Source: an uncultured Bacteroidales bacterium
Lineage (GTDB): Bacteria; Bacteroidota; Bacteroidia; Bacteroidales; Bacteroidaceae
Length of the DNA: 13,815 nt
Reading direction: 5' to 3'
Assembly (NCBI GenBank): GCA_937901185.1
Contig: CALCHR010000045.1
Coordinates: 1 to 13,815, forward strand
A program made the position numbers and the translations under genes. Within the stretch, counting starts at the first letter, position 1; every line of letters starts with the position of its first letter. Below the pieces are notes generated by a model that saw only the letters and a program-made list of their open reading frames with translations, made no database searches and was not told the origin of the DNA. Shown one piece after another: positions 12,928 through 13,815 of this stretch.

Positions 12928-13395
12928 TTATCCTACGGAGATATTGAGGATTTCGAGCTGGATGGTGCCGTTGGGGATTTTCACTTCCACCACGTCGCCC
13001 ACTTTCTTGCCGAGGAGTCCCTGGGCAATGGGTGTGGTTGAGGAGATTTTACCCTCGCGCAGGTTGGCTTCGCTCTCGCTCACGATGGTATACTTCATCG
13101 CCATGCCGGTCTTTACGTTTTTCATCTCTACGGTAGAGAGAATCTGCACCACGTCGTTGCGCAACTTGCTGGCGTCGATAATTTTTGCTTCGGCAATTAC
13201 GGCCTTGAGGTTGGAGATTTTCATTTCCAACATGGCCTGTGCCTCTTTCGCAGCGTCGTATTCGCTGTTCTCCGAGAGGTCGCCTTTGTCGCGGGCCTCG
13301 GCTATTGCGGCCGACGCAGCGGGGCGGTCTACGGTCTCCATGTGTCGGAGTTGGGCCACCATCTTGTCGTAGCCCTCTTGGGTCATATATGCCAT
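12928..13395 (-). CDS. greA: Transcription elongation factor GreA
   Basis: This 155-residue factor enters the RNA polymerase secondary channel and stimulates cleavage of backtracked transcripts. The N-terminal coiled coil (about residues 1-75) contains the conserved tip EARDKGDLSENSEYDAAKE (33-51), with Asp39 and Glu42 in the places of the two acidic residues needed for cleavage. The C-terminal FKBP-like domain follows, with PIAQGLLGKKVGDVVEV (121-137) and the final IEI-type strand (LEILNISVG). Length matches the GreA/GreB family (about 158). The paralogue GreB is less likely given the DLSENSEYDAAKE form. It is the first gene of a two-gene operon with the HIT gene and has a clear Bacteroidetes promoter 138 bp upstream. 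Confidence 0.96.
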   Translation of the reverse strand: MAYMTQEGYDKMVAQLRHMETVDRPAASAAIAEARDKGDLSENSEYDAAKEAQAMLEMKISNLKAVIAEAKIIDASKLRNDVVQILSTVEMKNVKTGMAMKYTIVSESEANLREGKISSTTPIAQGLLGKKVGDVVEVKIPNGTIQLEILNISVG

Positions 13396-13532
13396 AATCT
13401 GTATAAGTTTTAGAATTTTATATTGGATAGGAGCTTCAACGAGGCACTAAAAAAAGGCGAAAGAACTCCGACACGCTTGTGCTACGGGAATTCTTCCTCA
13501 CTTCGTCTTGTTACTCGTTTGTGTTTCCGGGG

Positions 13533-13564
13533 CAAAGATAGGCCTAAAATCTTTAGCTGCCAAA
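13533..13564 (-). promoter_or_regulatory. Promoter of the greA-HIT operon (TTTG - 20 bp - TATCTTTG)
   Basis: On the minus strand TTTG (13561-13564) and TATCTTTG (13533-13540) are separated by exactly 20 bp, a full consensus match. The transcript would carry a leader of about 130 nt before greA. No riboswitch-like fold is obvious in that leader. Confidence 0.8.
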
Positions 13565-13570
13565 TTTTTT

Positions 13571-13591
13571 CAGTTTTTTAGTAGCTTTTAG
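13571..13591 (+). repeat. Solitary degenerate unit of the 21-bp repeat
   Basis: The stretch beginning CAGTTTTTTAGTAGC resembles the first unit of copy B (CAGTTTTCTTAGTAGC at 9506-9521), with short deletions. It lies 7 bp upstream of the greA -33 box. Confidence 0.4.
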
Positions 13592-13715
13592 CCCCTCCAT
13601 AGGGCTGCGCCGCCCTCTTTTCCGAAGAAAACTGCCATGGCTAAGGATGAGCAGACCTTGAGGACGAAAAAAAATGCCAAGCACCAAGGGCTCCACAACC
13701 TCTATTTTTCACCCT

Positions 13716-13815
13716 TTGTAATCGCCTGAAAATCAAGGGCCATTTTCGGGCGTTTCTTAAGTAAAAGCTAGGTGAATTTCGGTAACTACTAGGAAAATTT
13801 CGGTAACTACTAAGA
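13716..13815 (-). repeat. Interspersed repeat copy, inverted, with tail and array (runs off window end)
   Basis: Read on the minus strand, 13716-13758 matches the 43-bp tail of copy A with only one mismatch. The array then lies at higher coordinates, with 21-bp units at 13747-13767, 13768-13788 and 13789-13809 and a part unit at 13810-13815. The units at 13768 and 13789 resemble the window-start array (CTAGGAAAATTTCGGTAA) more than copies A and B. The right end is cut by the window. Confidence 0.9.

Larger units (their letters stand above)
13396..13715. other. Intergenic region upstream of greA
   Basis: These 320 bp hold the greA leader and promoter (13533-13564) and a lone degenerate repeat unit (13571-13591). 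The rest, about 13592-13715, has no recognisable gene or site beyond a small AGCCC/GGGCT hairpin at 13590-13606. Confidence 0.7.

Overview
The window looks like chromosomal DNA of a Bacteroidetes bacterium, most likely the Bacteroidales and probably Prevotella-like. Three things support this. Promoters have the Bacteroidetes form TTTG - about 20 bp - TAnnTTTG (clearest before greA and the tRNA). Genes lack consistent Shine-Dalgarno sequences. The gene set includes an exported GH95 fucosidase and a secreted F5/8-type C protein ending in a GxYxxxGKKVLVK-like tail. The tRNA gene does not encode CCA. I cannot fix genus or species by eye.

Layout. (1) 1-2190: a partial 21-bp-periodic repeat array, then a plus-strand pair ychF-lgt, closed by a long hairpin terminator. 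(2) 2209-3111: a convergent minus-strand EamA/DMT-family transporter with its own promoter. (3) 3358-5313: gyrB on the minus strand, ending in a perfect 30-bp palindromic terminator. (4) 5314-5790: a 477-bp intergenic region with the gyrB promoter, a 125-bp repeat element (copy A) and the terminator of the next gene. (5) 5791-9258: a minus-strand gene for a 1155-residue secreted multidomain adhesin or carbohydrate-binding protein with no catalytic domain I can recognise. (6) 9259-9730: its promoter and leader, then a near-identical direct copy of the repeat (copy B). (7) 9731-9804: a tRNA with CAU anticodon. (8) 9967-12420: a GH95 alpha-L-fucosidase gene. (9) 12505-13395: a greA-HIT operon. 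(10) 13396-13815: the greA promoter and an inverted copy of the repeat running off the window end.

Most genes are housekeeping: ribosome-associated ATPase, lipoprotein maturation, DNA supercoiling, transcript cleavage, nucleotide hydrolase. The accessory content is the secreted multidomain protein and the fucosidase, both exported and plausibly used on host or dietary glycans, though no SusC/SusD pair is present.

The most unusual signal is the intergenic repeat family. Its units are 21 bp long (two helical turns), made of about 10.5-bp half-units containing CTAG/TTAG and A/T tracts. In three of four copies the array is joined to a strongly conserved 43-bp tail that can form a small hairpin. 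Two copies lie as direct repeats around the complete transcription unit of the 1155-residue protein. A third lies inverted at the window end, and the window starts inside a fourth array.
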